DNA of 64,000 nt, from NCBI RefSeq assembly GCF_905220365.1, contig NC_061127.1, positions 372,001 through 436,000 of the forward strand, written 5' to 3'. The position numbers and the translations under genes were made by a program. The first letter of the stretch is position 1; the number at the start of each line of letters is the position of its first letter. This DNA is from Vanessa cardui. Lineage: Eukaryota > Arthropoda > Insecta > Lepidoptera > Nymphalidae. Shown in pieces: positions 48,060-60,962 of this stretch. The notes under the pieces were generated by a model, which searched no databases, was not told the origin of the DNA, and saw nothing but the letters and a program-made list of their open reading frames with translations.

Positions 48060-49805
48060 TTAGTTCATATTTGTATATATATATTTAAGCATTTAATGTT
48101 GTTAATTCTTATGTTAATAAAGATTTATACTCAATAAGCATTGGACAACAGCACATACATAACTCTGATCCCAATGTTAGTAGCTAAAGTATTTGTGTTG
48201 TGGAAAATCAGAAGTAACGACGGTACCACTAATACCCAGACTCGTCCACAGACAACATAGAAAACTAATGGACCTGTTTTTTTTAACCCAGGACCTCGCT
48301 GTACATACTAGTCGACCACAGGGGTCGTCGATAATTATTACAACATATAAACGTAAAAATAGCGCGCTACTTAACCTGCTGGGAAATATCGTATCTTATT
48401 AAGAAAAATATTCTGTGTTTGAATAATAATGTGTTATAAATTATCTCAACTTGTGTACACATGCGCAATATTTTGCTAACTCGGCATGACATGATCTCTT
48501 TCAGGTTGTAATCTTAATCTGAAGTTATATAGACATAAACGCGTTTTGATTAAATCAACTATATTATTTTTTACAAATCAGATAAGTTTAATCTCTCTGG
48601 CTTCATAACTAATCTTATTATCCTTATTATACATTTAACGAGACAAAATCAGATATGCAAATTATCTTATTACAAATCATTCGTAGGCAAATCAAGTTGC
48701 TGATAAAATCCATCAATGGCTGATTCATTCGTTACGACACGAACTGAATCATAGCTCAGGCAGTCTAGCCTCACGAAACGTGAACAGGATGTCCAAAATA
48801 CAAGTGAAGGGATCGCAACAAAGCGATCAAAAATGAAGTGATCGGTGTTATATTAGATCGTGGTCTCTATTAACACGTGTGAACAATGAGATCACTTCTT
48901 AAATACCAAAACCGCAGTCACATCCTATAAGAACTCACTTCCTATCCCGTGTGAACTTAATTTATTTGGGAAACAAACAATTATAATATCTTTGAAATTA
49001 TAGATTAAATAAATTCACAAACTCGATTAATATTAACAGAAAGAGAAATGTTGAAAAGTGACTACTGACTATATGCTATTTTAATTAGTCCATCCTTAAC
49101 AAAAATGTTATTGCGTTCAATTTCGCACTTTTTGAAATTACTCGTACGTAATCGATTCGACTGTTTTTGCAGAATAGCTCTACAGAACAATTAATAGAAA
49201 CGATACTTAAACTATTTTTGCATATTCTCAATTTGTAGATTCCTCAATAACTAGCCTTAGTTTTTTTTTTTTTTATTCAAAGTTTCAAATTCGGCAGTTG
49301 ATTTTATTGTGAGTAACACTTGCTTGAACATATTACTCTTGTGTCATAATATTTGCGTAACGTGAGTGTAGGCCTAAACAAAAATAAAAATGCTCTAATT
49401 ACAGCAAAGACATTGATGTTACGAACATATCACATTAAAACCAGTTGATAAATCCACATTTTTGAAATTACATCACAGTAAAACATTTTTTTTTGAGGTC
49501 ATGTAAGAAAATTAAAATTTAAACTTTTTTAAAATTGTTGTTGAAGAAGTCGTTAAAAATTTAACAGTAACCAGTTTTTGTATTTTTCAAGAAAAGCAAA
49601 GACATATCTTTACATAGGCTTTTTCTTTGGGTTATAAAAAAAATCATGTTTTAGAAATTTTGTAAAAACAATATGTAAACTATGCAATACATTGACTACG
49701 TTTACAGTGCCTATACATTTTTGGAAGAGTATATTATTCTATGCAACGTGATATGGAGAGTGTTGGGAGAATTTGAATTAAACAGCTAACTTTTAACATA
49801 TACAA
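48060..49805. other. AT-rich DNA right of the LINE/hAT locus
   Basis: No ORF or repeat recognised; the first ~80 bases probably belong to the LINE 3' end. Confidence 0.45.
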
Positions 49806-49810
49806 AAAAA

Positions 49811-50111
49811 TATACAACAACAACAGCCTGTAAATTCCCACTGCTGGGCTAAAGGCCTTCTCTCCCTTTGAGGAGAAGGTTTGGAACATAATCCACCACG
49901 CTGTTCTAATGCGGGTTGGTGGAATACACATGTGGCAGAATTTCTATGAAATTTGTCACATGCAGGTTTCCTCACGATGTTTTCCTTCACCGCTCATCAC
50001 GAGATGAATTATAAAGACAAATTAAGCACATGAATCCGCGGTGCTTGCCTGGGTTTGAACCCGCAATGTTCGGTTAAGATGCACGTGTTCTAACCACTGG
50101 GCCATCTCGAC
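49811..50111 (-). repeat. tRNA-derived SINE, full length
   Basis: Well-preserved minus-strand copy from the GTT tail to the head (CCACTGGGCCATCTCGAC on the plus strand). Confidence 0.9.
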
Positions 50112-51550
50112 TTTAAAATATTAAATGACGTAATTTTAAACAAAAATTCGTGTAGTAGTCAAGTGAAACGTTTAATTAAAAACAAATATATATGGTGAAG
50201 TATAATGCAATTAAACCATTACGCGTTTTATGAAGTAATTTAAGATATTCTTAATTTATTTTAATGTAACTGGTTGCGGATTGGAACCCTTTAATTGTAA
50301 CATGTTCAATAATCGCTATGGAACCTGTTTTCTTATTTTAGCGTCATTTATACAGTCTTGTTGTAATATATGAGTATTATGATTAGATGTGATATAATTA
50401 CTAGATGCTTTAATCTATAAAATCTCCTAAAATGTTTCCGGTCATATAAGGTAGCCGTGTAATCGGATAATGAGATTGAGGAAATATAAAGCACACCTGT
50501 GTCCGTGTTCGTAGTCTCCCGTAGGAATGACTATTGAACGAAATTGTTCAGGGGATCATTACAGCAACATTTCAATTGGCGTCCACGCATGATGGTCATT
50601 CTTAACCAATGACTGAATGTCTCACAGCTGACGTAAGGTTATTCAAGCTCCAGCTAGACTAAGCTGTGCTTCGAAATCAAACAAATCGAATCTCTACAAT
50701 ATATCAGAATTCACGATCATCTTTCAAGCAACACGAAGTAGCGAACGTAAGTTGTTTTATTCCTTTCAAGCTAAAACCATGTGTATTTACAGTTCCATAT
50801 AGTCAACTTCTCTTCCGTTAAACACACAAGCTTAGCTACACACACAAGCTAGCGGAGGTTTACTTCCTAGTTTTAAATGTTTAAACTTTTACTGGGCAAC
50901 CAGATAATGAATAATATGACGTTTGATTGATTCGCTATGCTCAATGTATTACAGAAATTGGTAATCTTTGTATATAAAATTAATCCTTACGTGTATCTCA
51001 TTGGAATCTTATTAAACGGCTGGACAAGTATTGATTATTTTTTGAATGTTTTAGTTATCACTGGACGGTTTAACTTGGATATTGCCGAGTGGTGAGTGTG
51101 TCGGGTAATTGGAATGAATGAATTCTAGGAAAAATAAATAATATTCTTATTTCACCAGCCAGCCAGTATATATGTATGTATAGTTATTATAACACGCTGT
51201 GTAACTGAAATGTTTCGTAATTTGTAATTCTATCTTTTTGCATTTCAATAAAATCGACCAATTACATATTGTAAAAGAAGTTATCCTCCGTCAATTATAA
51301 AGACAGCTTATCAAGATAATATTTAAAATAAATAAATGAATAAATATATAATCGTGTTACATTTCACTGTAAGACTTTATATTTTACACCTTTGTCTCGT
51401 TATTAAGGACATACCTATTTAAAAAAAAACATCATGTCATGTAAACCATTTTAAGAAATATAGATAAAACAGTACGATTAATTAAAAAAAAATGTGCGTA
51501 TTTAATATTTTTAAATATTTCGAAAGTAAAGATAACCTTACTTATTTTCC
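50112..51550. other. Intergenic DNA, nothing recognised
   Basis: Some mixed-composition sequence at 50450-50760 but no frame with motifs. Confidence 0.45.
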
Positions 51551-51552
51551 TT

Positions 51553-51650
51553 GGTGGTGGCAATACTAAGTATTGTTGTGTTCAGTTTGAGGGTATCCCA
51601 GTGTAACTAGCGGCATATGGGACATACATAACATGTTAGTTCTCAAGTTA
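51553..51650 (-). repeat. Repeat family B, left arm of inverted pair
   Basis: CAATACTAAGTATTGTTGTG, GGGACATACATAACATGTTA read in reverse. Confidence 0.65.
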
Positions 51651-51654
51651 ACAT

Positions 51655-51797
51655 TAAGTGGCCCACCCAGTGGCGCACTCACCCTTCAAATCGGAACACA
51701 ACAATACTGAGTAGTGTTATTTGGCGGTAGAAAAACTGGTAAGTGGGTGGTACCTACCCAGACGGGCTTACACAAAAACCTACCACCAAGTAGATCA
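51655..51797 (+). repeat. Repeat family B, right arm of inverted pair
   Basis: CACTCACCCTTCAAATCGGA to ACGGGCTTACACAAAAACCT in forward orientation, head to head with the preceding piece. Confidence 0.7.
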
Positions 51798-52168
51798 CCA
51801 CCAATTATAAATATAGACATGGATAATGAAACGACAGTAGAAAATACTTATCCGTAACAACAACTCCAATACTCATAAGGTCAATTTAATTAATGATACG
51901 ACAACATTAATCTAATCTATATTCTCAAAATAATGGCAGCAATCAATTCAACCGTCACGTTGTACTCTATGTGTAGGTACTCATTTGCGTATAAGTATAG
52001 TTTAATCTTCACCACCCAAATAATCAATCGTTCTTTTCTCACGATGCATGACGTACTAATAGATAACAAAAAAGAAGCAGTGAGTTTGTCCATGCATTTT
52101 TTTATTAAATTAAATCTATTCCGTATTAGTTTTTTTTTGTTTTTAAATAACAACCCTTAATTACTCTA

Positions 52169-52461
52169 GATGGCCCAGTGGTTAGAACGCGTGCATCTTA
52201 ACCGATGATTGCGGGTTCAAACCCAGGCAAGCACCGCTGATTCATGTGCTTAATTTGTCTTTATAATTCATCTCGTGCTCAGCGGTGAAGGAAAACATCA
52301 TGAGGAAACATGCATGTGACAATTTTCATAGAAATTCTGCCACATGTGTATTCCACCAACCCGCATTGGAACAGCGTGGTGGAATATGTTCCAAACTTTC
52401 TCCTCAAAGGGAGAGGAGGCCTTTACCCAGCAGTGGGAATTTACAGGCTGTTGTTGTTGTT
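52169..52461 (+). repeat. tRNA-derived SINE, full length, with target duplication
   Basis: Intact copy flanked by the perfect 9-base repeat ATTACTCTA at 52160-52168 and 52462-52470. Best reference copy for the family in this window. Confidence 0.93.
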
Positions 52462-52519
52462 ATTACTCTAACTCACTCACTTTGTCAGAACACAGGAATA
52501 AAGAGTATTGATACTTAAG

Positions 52520-52790
52520 TCCAGTAGTTATAACGTATCTCTTCGATGATTGCGTGTTCAAACACAGACAAGCACTAAATTTTCAGGTTCTTTATTTGTG
52601 TTTCAATTCATTTCCTGCTCGATGGTGAAGGAAAACATGAGAAAACCTGAGTCTAATTCCAACTAATTACTAAAAATTCTATCACATATGAATCCACCAA
52701 ACCGCATTGGAGCAGCGTAATATGCTCCCAATTTCGCCCTCAAAAGGAGAGGAGCCCTTAGCGTAGAATTGGGATTATTTCCGGCTTTTC
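52520..52790 (+). repeat. Older degenerate SINE next to a fresh one
   Basis: Follows the family order (GATGATTGCGTGTTCAAAC, CTGCTCGATGGTGAAGGAAA, CCGCATTGGAGCAGCGT, GGAGAGGAGCCCTTAGC) with many changes. Confidence 0.7.
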
Positions 52791-53059
52791 CGACATATGT
52801 TGATACTTGGGCGAGGATTAAAAGCTAACAACTTGTTAACTTTGCGAGCAGGTTATATTGTATAATTCTTTTTTTATATTTAATTGAATGAACTTTGATT
52901 TTGGAAAATAATAACTAGTGTGTTTCTTAAAGATTCAAATCAGTAGAGTCTGCTTTCCAAACTAGCTTTTCATTTAATACAATCCTTTTAAATAACAATT
53001 CAACCGCGCTTGTAGAAGCGTTTATGGTATACGTCGATTTTATGTGGATCTTTCGTATC

Positions 53060-53135
53060 CATGAAAGGTTACTTACGGAAATAAAGCATCAATGTTGTAC
53101 CCAAGCGAAGATTGGGCGAGTCGCTAGTGATCTTG
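53060..53135 (-). repeat. Repeat family E head, reverse
   Basis: GTTGTACCCAAGCGAAGATT followed by GGGCGAGTCGCTAGT is the reverse of the family's starting CTAGCGACCC end. A similar relic (GCGAAGCCGGGCCGGGTCGC) is at 6895-6920. Confidence 0.5.
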
Positions 53136-54837
53136 TACGGGATGACAATATGATTCCCACGTTTAAGACGGATGTGCCTTGAAAAGACCGTTAAAGAATT
53201 GAACAGTTTAAACTCAAGGAAATTTAGGTCGCAACAGAAAAAATCCGCCGTGATTGTTTTAAATGAAATATATACTGCAAAGACAAGGTATTATTAGCAG
53301 CTGAGGTCATAGGGTCGGAAGGTCAGTATTGTATTTTTTTCTGTTTAAGATCAAAGGTATTAATTAAAACGAATAATATAGATTTTTATGTAAATATACA
53401 ACAATAGATACAACTTCCATATTTATATATTGATGTTATTTCATATATTATTTTTATGTCTTGACAAAACCAAGCCCACTGACTGTCAGTTCGTGACCAC
53501 GACAAGTGCAACTGTGTCGAAACGACGGCAGAATTTATAAAAAGTATTGTCGCAAAATATTAAATTTAATATATATATTTGATACCTTTTGCTGTAATAA
53601 ATATGCTTATTTTTTATATTTCTCTATTATAAAGCTACTTTATCTACATAAAAGGCATTTCGAAGATAGAAAAATAGGAAAAGGGTATCTGAAGTTTCTC
53701 TAAGAGGTAAAATAAGCCACAATTCGAGAATAAATTGGGCAGAGGAAACGATAAATGATAAGTAAAAAAATAAATTACAAAACAATTGAATTGAAACATA
53801 CTTTAAAATAAAGAAAGTTTAGGATTAAACAAAGAAAAGAAAGTAAAACAATGTTTGTAAAATACAAAAACAAAAAATTAAAAATAAATTGTTTGATATA
53901 CCTATAATTAATGTTTGGACTTATTAGCCATCTCTTCAATGAAAAAAAATACATGTAAATATAAAAAAAAATTGAAAGTTTATCATATACTTTTATAAAT
54001 GATATCTGTAAATAAATATATATGGAAATGCAATTATCTTTAATTAAAAGCAGATATTATGAACAAACAAGAGTCCACTGATCATGTCGCCGGTATTTCT
54101 CGGATTTGCGCGGATAACGTTTAGAGAATCAACCAACAAGAGCGATGCTAATGTTAAAATGTGTCTTAAATTTTGACGCAGTATAATAAAAGTAATATAC
54201 TTATTTATCATGATTAATGCAAATATATCGATACGCAACAACGTGACATTGAAAGCATTAGTCATACAAGACGTTCACCCATTCAGGATCCTAGCTTAAC
54301 CTATATTTATATGCAAAGTATAATTAACGCCTCTAAGTCGAGCGAATTCGGAATTGTTGGATATAATCTTATTAATACAAGAGTAGGTCACATACAGGCC
54401 CACGTCCGTTTTGACAAATGGTCGGCTGTTAGCGTGCGCGACGTGACTCGCCCACTGACAATATTCGCTATGGGCTTTGAGCGAGCACTTGCATATTCGT
54501 TAAATGCATATGTTAGGTACATGTTGCAATGGTTATGCGTGTTATACGTTATACTTTATGTTTAATTAACAAGTCGGTCTATTAAATATAATAATATATT
54601 GTTATGTTACTGATAAATGTGTTGAACTAGAAAATAACTATTTTTAAATAAATAAACAAATAAATATTTTTATTGGTGTGCATTATAATAACCAGCGTAA
54701 TTGACTAGTGTCCCTTATAGCTGCTTACCGGAACTCGGTAGATTATATTTTCATTCATTTTCACCAATTTCGTACTATTCTCAGGGAATTTGAAAAAAAA
54801 AAATATAAATTACATTCAAGCTTAACAAACTTAACAC
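53136..54837. other. AT-rich DNA with small unexplained frames
   Basis: Facing frames at 54044-54265 (minus) and 54311-54565 (plus) have somewhat better base composition than the flanks, but no recognisable protein family. Confidence 0.4.
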
Positions 54838-55061
54838 CTTACTTGGTGGCAATCATTTTTGTAATTTCCTCTGGGTATGTACCACCCGCTCAACATTTAA
54901 TCATCAAACAGTAATACTTTGTAATCCTGTGTTCGGATTTTAAAGGTGAGCTGGCGTTAATACAGCCACAAAGGACATAACGTCATAGATCTCAACGTTT
55001 GTATATTAACCGTTCCTTACATTACCAATGGGGCATTGAGCAATGATGACCAATATCCTCA
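54838..55061 (-). repeat. Repeat family B, degenerate copy beside the hAT MITE
   Basis: CTTGGTGGCA...GGTATGTACCACCCGCTCA and AAAGGACATAACGTCAT in reverse. The hAT MITE at 55070 may have inserted in its outer part. Confidence 0.55.
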
Positions 55062-55069
55062 CGTAACTC

Positions 55070-55311
55070 CAGTGGCGTAGCTATCGTAGGGCCAGGAGGT
55101 GCAGTGCACCAGGGCCCCGGAGTTCAGGGGGCCCTCTAAACTAAACCTTAAACTTCTGTAGCTAAAATCACGACCCTGCGCAGAAGATTTCTTATTTGGT
55201 ATCTATAATTTTAAAGGGTAATCATTAGTTAAAGAGAGATGGGAAAGAGGGAGTGAGGGCCCGATTCTTTTTCTATGCACCGGGGCCCTACCTCACCTAG
55301 CTACGCCACTG
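55070..55311. mobile_element. Non-autonomous hAT MITE (242 bp)
   Basis: Perfect 14-bp terminal inverted repeats CAGTGGCGTAGCTA, with further imperfect pairing of the GGGCCCC-containing interior. It is flanked by a perfect 8-bp duplication CGTAACTC at 55062-55069 and 55312-55319. There is no coding capacity. The end sequence and duplication length are those of hAT-family MITEs. Its ends differ from those of the 44.6-kb hAT element, so that transposase is not its obvious source. Confidence 0.9.
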
Positions 55312-55319
55312 CGTAACTC

Positions 55320-56967
55320 CTTCACCTGTCTGCTAACTCATAATATAACAATAAAAACAATTTATTCTCAGTGAAAACGGAATAACAATCTGTACATTCA
55401 AAACAAATCTAGATATGTAAAGAATCAATATTAATATTAAATAATAATATACAAGTTGATATTATATGTCAACCTATTCACCTATGATCGTTCCAATTCC
55501 AGCAAGGCCATGCCCGAGGCATTTTTAATGGAATGGCTATTGAAACGGGCAACCGTAAAAATTTCCAAGGTTGCTAAAGACATATATAACCAGAGAAATG
55601 ACAGTTAAACTAGCTCAAAGACCGGCATATTTTACAAATAGGTTCAAATATTATGTTAGGTGGTCATCTCGTTGACGTCATACTAGCAACGGTAAAATAC
55701 GCACTCAAAGCCATTTAATATTAATGTATGGATAACGCGATTTATTAATTCAAATCACCAACATAATTTAGACTAATGCCGAAAATAGGTATATATAGGG
55801 CAAGCGGGTACAAACAACCTCAACTACGATAAGATTAGTGACTGATGTCTATAAGCTTGTAAACTTGCTGGCTCATTCTCAAATTGCAAATACAAATTAC
55901 AACTCTGTAATGAACTAGGCATTTTTAATTTTACCCAAGCATAGAATGAAATATTAAAAACCTATCCATCCTTGACTTTATCAAACATTTAAACTCTACT
56001 ATTACATAAACAATAATTAAAAACCTTATTATTTGAAAAACAAGTTATGTTATACAACTTTTTATAAGGACACAGTTAATCAATAAATCTTATTGCTCAT
56101 TAAAATAAAACCTTTTTGGATTCAGATGTTTGGATTCAATCTCAATTTCCTTCGCAGATGATTAAGAGAAGTAATTGTGCATACTAACCTCCTTATAAAT
56201 CTTGTTTGAAATAAATGATTTTCATGTCATTTCTTCTCGCGTGACGCTGCTTTCCGAAACGGTGCGAAAGTTGAAATATTGGCATTTCAACAATTAACAA
56301 ATTAAAACTTTGTAACACTCCTTGAAATAATCCTTTCGCAGAAGTCTTCATAGGTTAACCTATAATATTTTCTCAATGTTATACTCATTACTGATATTTA
56401 ATAATAATACAAGACACATATTAAATAAAATGAGTCGTTTCATAACTATGTAAAACAATATTAAACTCTAAGATTAAACATTTAAAATAAACATAAACAA
56501 GTGCTCCTTTACACTTGTATTATTTTTTAGTATTATAATCAAAATCAAATACAAAATGCCAAAATACAAATAAGCAGTAGTCATCTTGAGGATTCTTACT
56601 TTTTTTCTTGAGCAAGTTTACTTCATTTACCTTGCTTTACATAATTTTCCTGACCTCAATAACTGTACATAGTTACCTAATTTGTTAATATTACATTAAG
56701 ATAATAAAGCTGCGTTAATGCTTTTATTTATAATATTTCTTAATCGAATTTATTGAGGATTAATTTTATTTTGTGAGATCGTTACCTTGTTTGTTTACTT
56801 AATAAATAAACAATATTTAACCTCTGGGTGGAAGTTCTCTTGGAACGGAACTTAATAAATTCAAGTTTAACCGAAGTTTATGAGATCATAAATAAAACAT
56901 AAAATCAGCCAGTGCCGCAGATGTAGGTTATATTTGTGTCAAAGTCACTGACTCATAAGTGTACAAG
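55320..56967. other. AT-rich DNA, nothing recognised
   Basis: No ORF of note and no matched repeat. Confidence 0.5.
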
Positions 56968-57180
56968 TTTTTTTTTTTTGCATAATGTGTGCCCTTAACA
57001 TAGGTGCCTGCTGGCTGGGAGGGGCCTCGGATGCGTTATATCGACACGACCCCGCAGCCTCTCCGATCCGTGCCAAGGACGGCCATTGCAGTAGTAAGCT
57101 TCTAACCACTGGGGTTTGGAGACCCACATAACCCGATTTACTTTCAGAGCCCGAATACCTTTCTGAAGGGTTGTTATGCT
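56968..57180 (-). repeat. Possible retroposed sequence with poly(A) tail
   Basis: Read on the minus strand, a GC-richer unit (GGGTCTCCAAACCCCAGTGG, CCGAGGCCCCTCCCAGCCAG) ends TTATGCAAAAAAAAAAAA, an A-run at its 3' end as left by retroposition. The source is not recognised. Confidence 0.4.
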
Positions 57181-57775
57181 CAAAAACTTTTTCGCTACAG
57201 GATATGGTGATGACTATTGGTTTTGTACCACGATATTAAACTTATTAATGAAAGTTACAACCTGTAGAGTCCCTGCAGCTATCTGGACTAAGTCCTCCTT
57301 GCTTCTATGTACTCAGTACTGTATTTGGATAATACTACATTTGGCTGTAATGGAGGTTTGTTATTGATGCATAATAGTAGATAATTTCCTTAGAGCATTC
57401 TTCTTCACCACCAAACAAGATATTTGTGACAAATAAATATAATTGAACAAGATTAATTACACAAAGTTACTCCTTCCTTGAGCTTGAAATGTCCAATAAA
57501 TCTTTCTTAGTAACCGCCTACGTCGAAAGTAATTATGCTTAATTTCAAGTGAATCAGACCGGGCTAGGGCTAGATTATCCACTAGGCAACTAGTCCCCTG
57601 GTAGAATCCGACTATAGTTAAAATTGGTGAAGAATAACTATCATGAAAAATATTGCATTGTGTTAGAAAATATGTAAAGAGAATTTGCTAAGAGGCCCCG
57701 AGATTGGGCCATAAGTCCAATCATACTATAACTATAAGGTTACAATATGTACACAAATGTGATAAACCAAAAGAA

Positions 57776-57856
57776 AATTCCGTGGTGCTTGTCCGGGTTT
57801 GAACACGCATTTGATTGAGATTAATACGTTTTAACCACTGGGCCGTCTCGGCTCTC
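57776..57856 (-). repeat. SINE head fragment
   Basis: Only the tRNA-like 5' part is present, reversed (GTGCTTGTCCGGGTTTGAAC ... CCACTGGGCCGTCTCGGCTC). Confidence 0.75.
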
Positions 57857-58159
57857 ATACTAATTAATATATTTATAGTCAATCTCACTAAATCACGATC
57901 GTTGCAATTTTATGTTTTTGATGGAAGACCCTGAGGTGTCTGAAACGAGTATCGACTAATTAATTTATCGTTTTATATTAGACTACCAGATACATTAGTC
58001 TAAAAAGTCAAGCTATAAAAAAACGAGTTTCAAAGTCAAGAAGTATATACATTACTATGTAATTTGGCTTTCAAGTAACAGCCTCAGCACTGTCTCTCAA
58101 ATTTATCCTAAACTTTAAATTGTGTTATTAAAAATATACATTGTTATTTTTTTATGGTA

Positions 58160-58443
58160 TAATTTGTCGGGCTAGCGTATGGGCCACCTGATGGTAAGTG
58201 GTCACCATCACCCATAGACAATGATGCTGTAAGAAATATTAACTATTCCTTACATCGTCAATGTGCCACCAACCTTGGGTACGTACATAAGATGTTATGT
58301 CCCTTTTACCTGTAGTTAGACTGGCTCACTCACCCTTCAAACCGGAACACAACAATACTGAGTACTGTTATTTGGCGTTAGAATAACTGATGAGTGAGTG
58401 CTACCTACCTAGACGGGCTAGCACAAAGCCCTACCACAAGTAA
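58160..58443 (+). repeat. Repeat family B, long copy
   Basis: Nearly complete, from TCGGGCTAGCGTATGGGCCA to CTAGCACAAAGCCCTACCAC. Confidence 0.82.
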
Positions 58444-59230
58444 ATTTTAAATTGTATGAATATTATGAAGTACCCGATAGCATTCAAGTTTGATTTCAAC
58501 TTTCTAAATTGCAAAAAAGTTCATTAATCTTCTACGAATATTCGCAATACAAATTCTATGGTAAGGTCACAAATTGCGACCTTGGCGTCGAAGCGCATGC
58601 GCACGACCGCCGATAAGCTTGTACGCGATACGATCTTACGCATTGATCCAGATTTAGTTGCGCAATCTCATTAATGCTCGATTTGTTTGAGTCAGCTCTG
58701 CGGACATATTTATTATTTTGTTCAGACGTTAGATATATAAAACTCATTCATCAATTCAATCGTACTTGTCATTTCATTCTGTCTGCCATGTCAAAATGTA
58801 AATGTAAGTACTCAAATCGAATTGGCATATACCTAGAAGCACTTTATGAAATTATTTTAAACATTTTGTATTAAACTTTATCTTTAACTGGTAGTTTTAA
58901 ATATTTGCAGCTACAGAACAATTTATTAATTCTTTTTATTAATAAAAAATAAAAAAATGGTACTGAAAATGGTTTGAACTTAGACATAACTGTAAGTATA
59001 TACCAGGGGAGGCCTTACCACCAGATAACCCGATCAGTACATCCATCACCATAAGGTCATACCTTTGCATCTTAAGCGAATGGTTTGTGGCATTTTTATA
59101 TAGCCCCGAAATGTGCGCTAAAGTTGCAAATTTAGTATTTCCTTGTGAATGACAATATTTTTGCTATTTTCTAACAACTCAGCGATAATGTTTTATTAGT
59201 ATAAGGGACCAGATCCCAGGACATTTCAAA

Positions 59231-59375
59231 GTGAAAGTCAAAAATCTTTATTCAAAATAGAAGTGATTACACTTTTTTATTGATAGACAAAAAATCTGCC
59301 ACCAGTCCGGAATTTAACACCTCAGACCTGAGAAGAGCCGGCGAAAGAAACTGAGCAGGATCAATTTTTTTTATA
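59231..59375 (+). repeat. Repeat family F
   Basis: AGTCAAAAATCTTTATTCAA, AACACCTCAGACCTGAGAAG, GCCGGCGAAAGAAACTGAGC. Confidence 0.65.
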
Positions 59376-59772
59376 TCATATTACATATACAATATATATT
59401 TTTAATAATAATACAAATATATTTTTGTTATTAGCCTGGAGGCGTTTTTCTCATTCCCAAAGTGTGCAGTCAACTAGAAATTAATTTGTGTTTTGAACTT
59501 CTAGTGTCTGGAACACTTTGGAGGAAACTGATGTACCTACTTATCGATAGGGAATTTATGGATCCAATTGAGTCAGCTGAATTTCTTGGCCCTTTGTTAA
59601 AAAAATAAAGTATTTGCTGATTTCGATACGACTCGCTTAGTATAGCAACCATTAGATATGCGCTCTAGTGCCTGACCAGTCACTCGGTACACTCACACTA
59701 TCCCACAACCACGTCTTGGAAAGATCTGATGATGATGATGATAATGCGATACGTGTTGCAGAAGTCGTGAAG

Positions 59773-60081
59773 GAGTCGAGATGGCCCAGTGGTTGGAACG
59801 CGTGCATCTTAACCGATGATTGCGGGTTCAAACCCAGGCAAGCACCGCTGTTTCATGTGCTTAATTTGTCTTTATAATTCATCTCGTGCTCAGCGGTGAA
59901 GGAAAACATCGTGAGGAAACCTGCATGTGACAAATTTCATAGAAATTCTGCCACATGTGCATTCCACCAACCCGCATTGGAACAGCGCGGTGGAATATGT
60001 TCCAAACCTTCTCCTCAAAGGGAGAGGAGGCCTTTAGCCCAGCAGTGGGAATTTCCAGGCTGTTGTTGTGTTTGTTGTTAC
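59773..60081 (+). repeat. tRNA-derived SINE, full length
   Basis: Well-preserved copy. Imperfect flanking repeats TTGCAGAAGTCGTG and TTACAGAAGAGGTG (11 of 14) may be its aged target duplication. Confidence 0.92.
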
Positions 60082-60394
60082 AGAAGAGGTGCTATTGACG
60101 TAATCTATAACACAGCAACTCTGTTCTGGGGTAAGTATACGGTTTTACAATAGGATTACAGAAAGCATTCAAATATGAAACAATTTGACAATACGTAAAA
60201 TAAACTGAGAATTATTGTAATCATTATGGATTTAATAATGGTTGTTTGCTAACGAAAGTTGAAAATAATACTTATTTTATTAAAAAATCCATCAATAAAA
60301 ATGCAAATTTTTAACCGTTTGTCACGTGACACAAAACGCTTCTGATTGGCAGGGCTTATGATGAAGTAACTTTCTTCTAAATTTTGCTTTTCTA

Positions 60395-60500
60395 CTAAAT
60401 GTACCACAGATTAAATTACAAGAAAGTGACGTCATCGAACCCATTGCGGCGCCATATTGTCCGAGTAGCGTTTTTGCGTGCTATTTAAATATGGAATTTT
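60395..60500. repeat. Probable dispersed repeat with GTGACGTCATCGAACCC
   Basis: TACCACAGATTAAATTACAA, GAAAGTGACGTCATCGAACC and GCGGCGCCATATTGTCCGAG look like a dispersed lepidopteran sequence from memory; only one copy is in the window. Confidence 0.3.
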
Positions 60501-60767
60501 TAATATGATATTTTTCGGCAAATCTGTACTAGAAATAAAAAACACAACTTTTACTGGGTTCCTTAACTTCCACTAAATAATATGAAATGGATTTTCAAAA
60601 CCAGTCAAATAGCCTATTACCTCTACTGACAATTAAAAAAATATATTAAAGAACAGTCGTGTGCAAAAGTCTTACATATCACGAGTTCATGTTGACAGCA
60701 CACCTTGGGAATGAAACGATCGCTTCCTGGCTATTTTCCTGTAATATTAAATATATGTAAACACTAG

Positions 60768-60962
60768 AAGTCGCCCCTGGCTTTGCTCGCGTTTTAGTGT
60801 GTTAGTTGTCACATGGCATGGCAAATAAAATAACCTATGTCTTTTCTTGGATTTCAAGTTACTTCAAAACAAAATTTCATCAAATTCGGTTCAGCGGTTT
60901 GGTCGTGAAAGAGCTACAGACAAACAGAGTTACTTTCACATTTTATAATATTAATAAATATG
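60768..60962 (-). repeat. Repeat family D, reverse copy
   Basis: AAATTTCATCAAATTCGGTT, CAGCGGTTTGGTCGTGAAAG and TTTCACATTTTATAATATTA in reverse orientation. Confidence 0.75.

Noticed and set aside
54311..54565. 84-codon plus-strand ORF
   Set aside because: Better composition than the flanks but no recognisable domain and no supporting context.
59896..60153. Recurrent ORF MKENIVRKPACDKFHRNSAT... seen at 49.8, 52.3 and 59.9 kb
   Set aside because: It is the translation of the tRNA-derived SINE and recurs because the SINE recurs. SINEs do not encode proteins.
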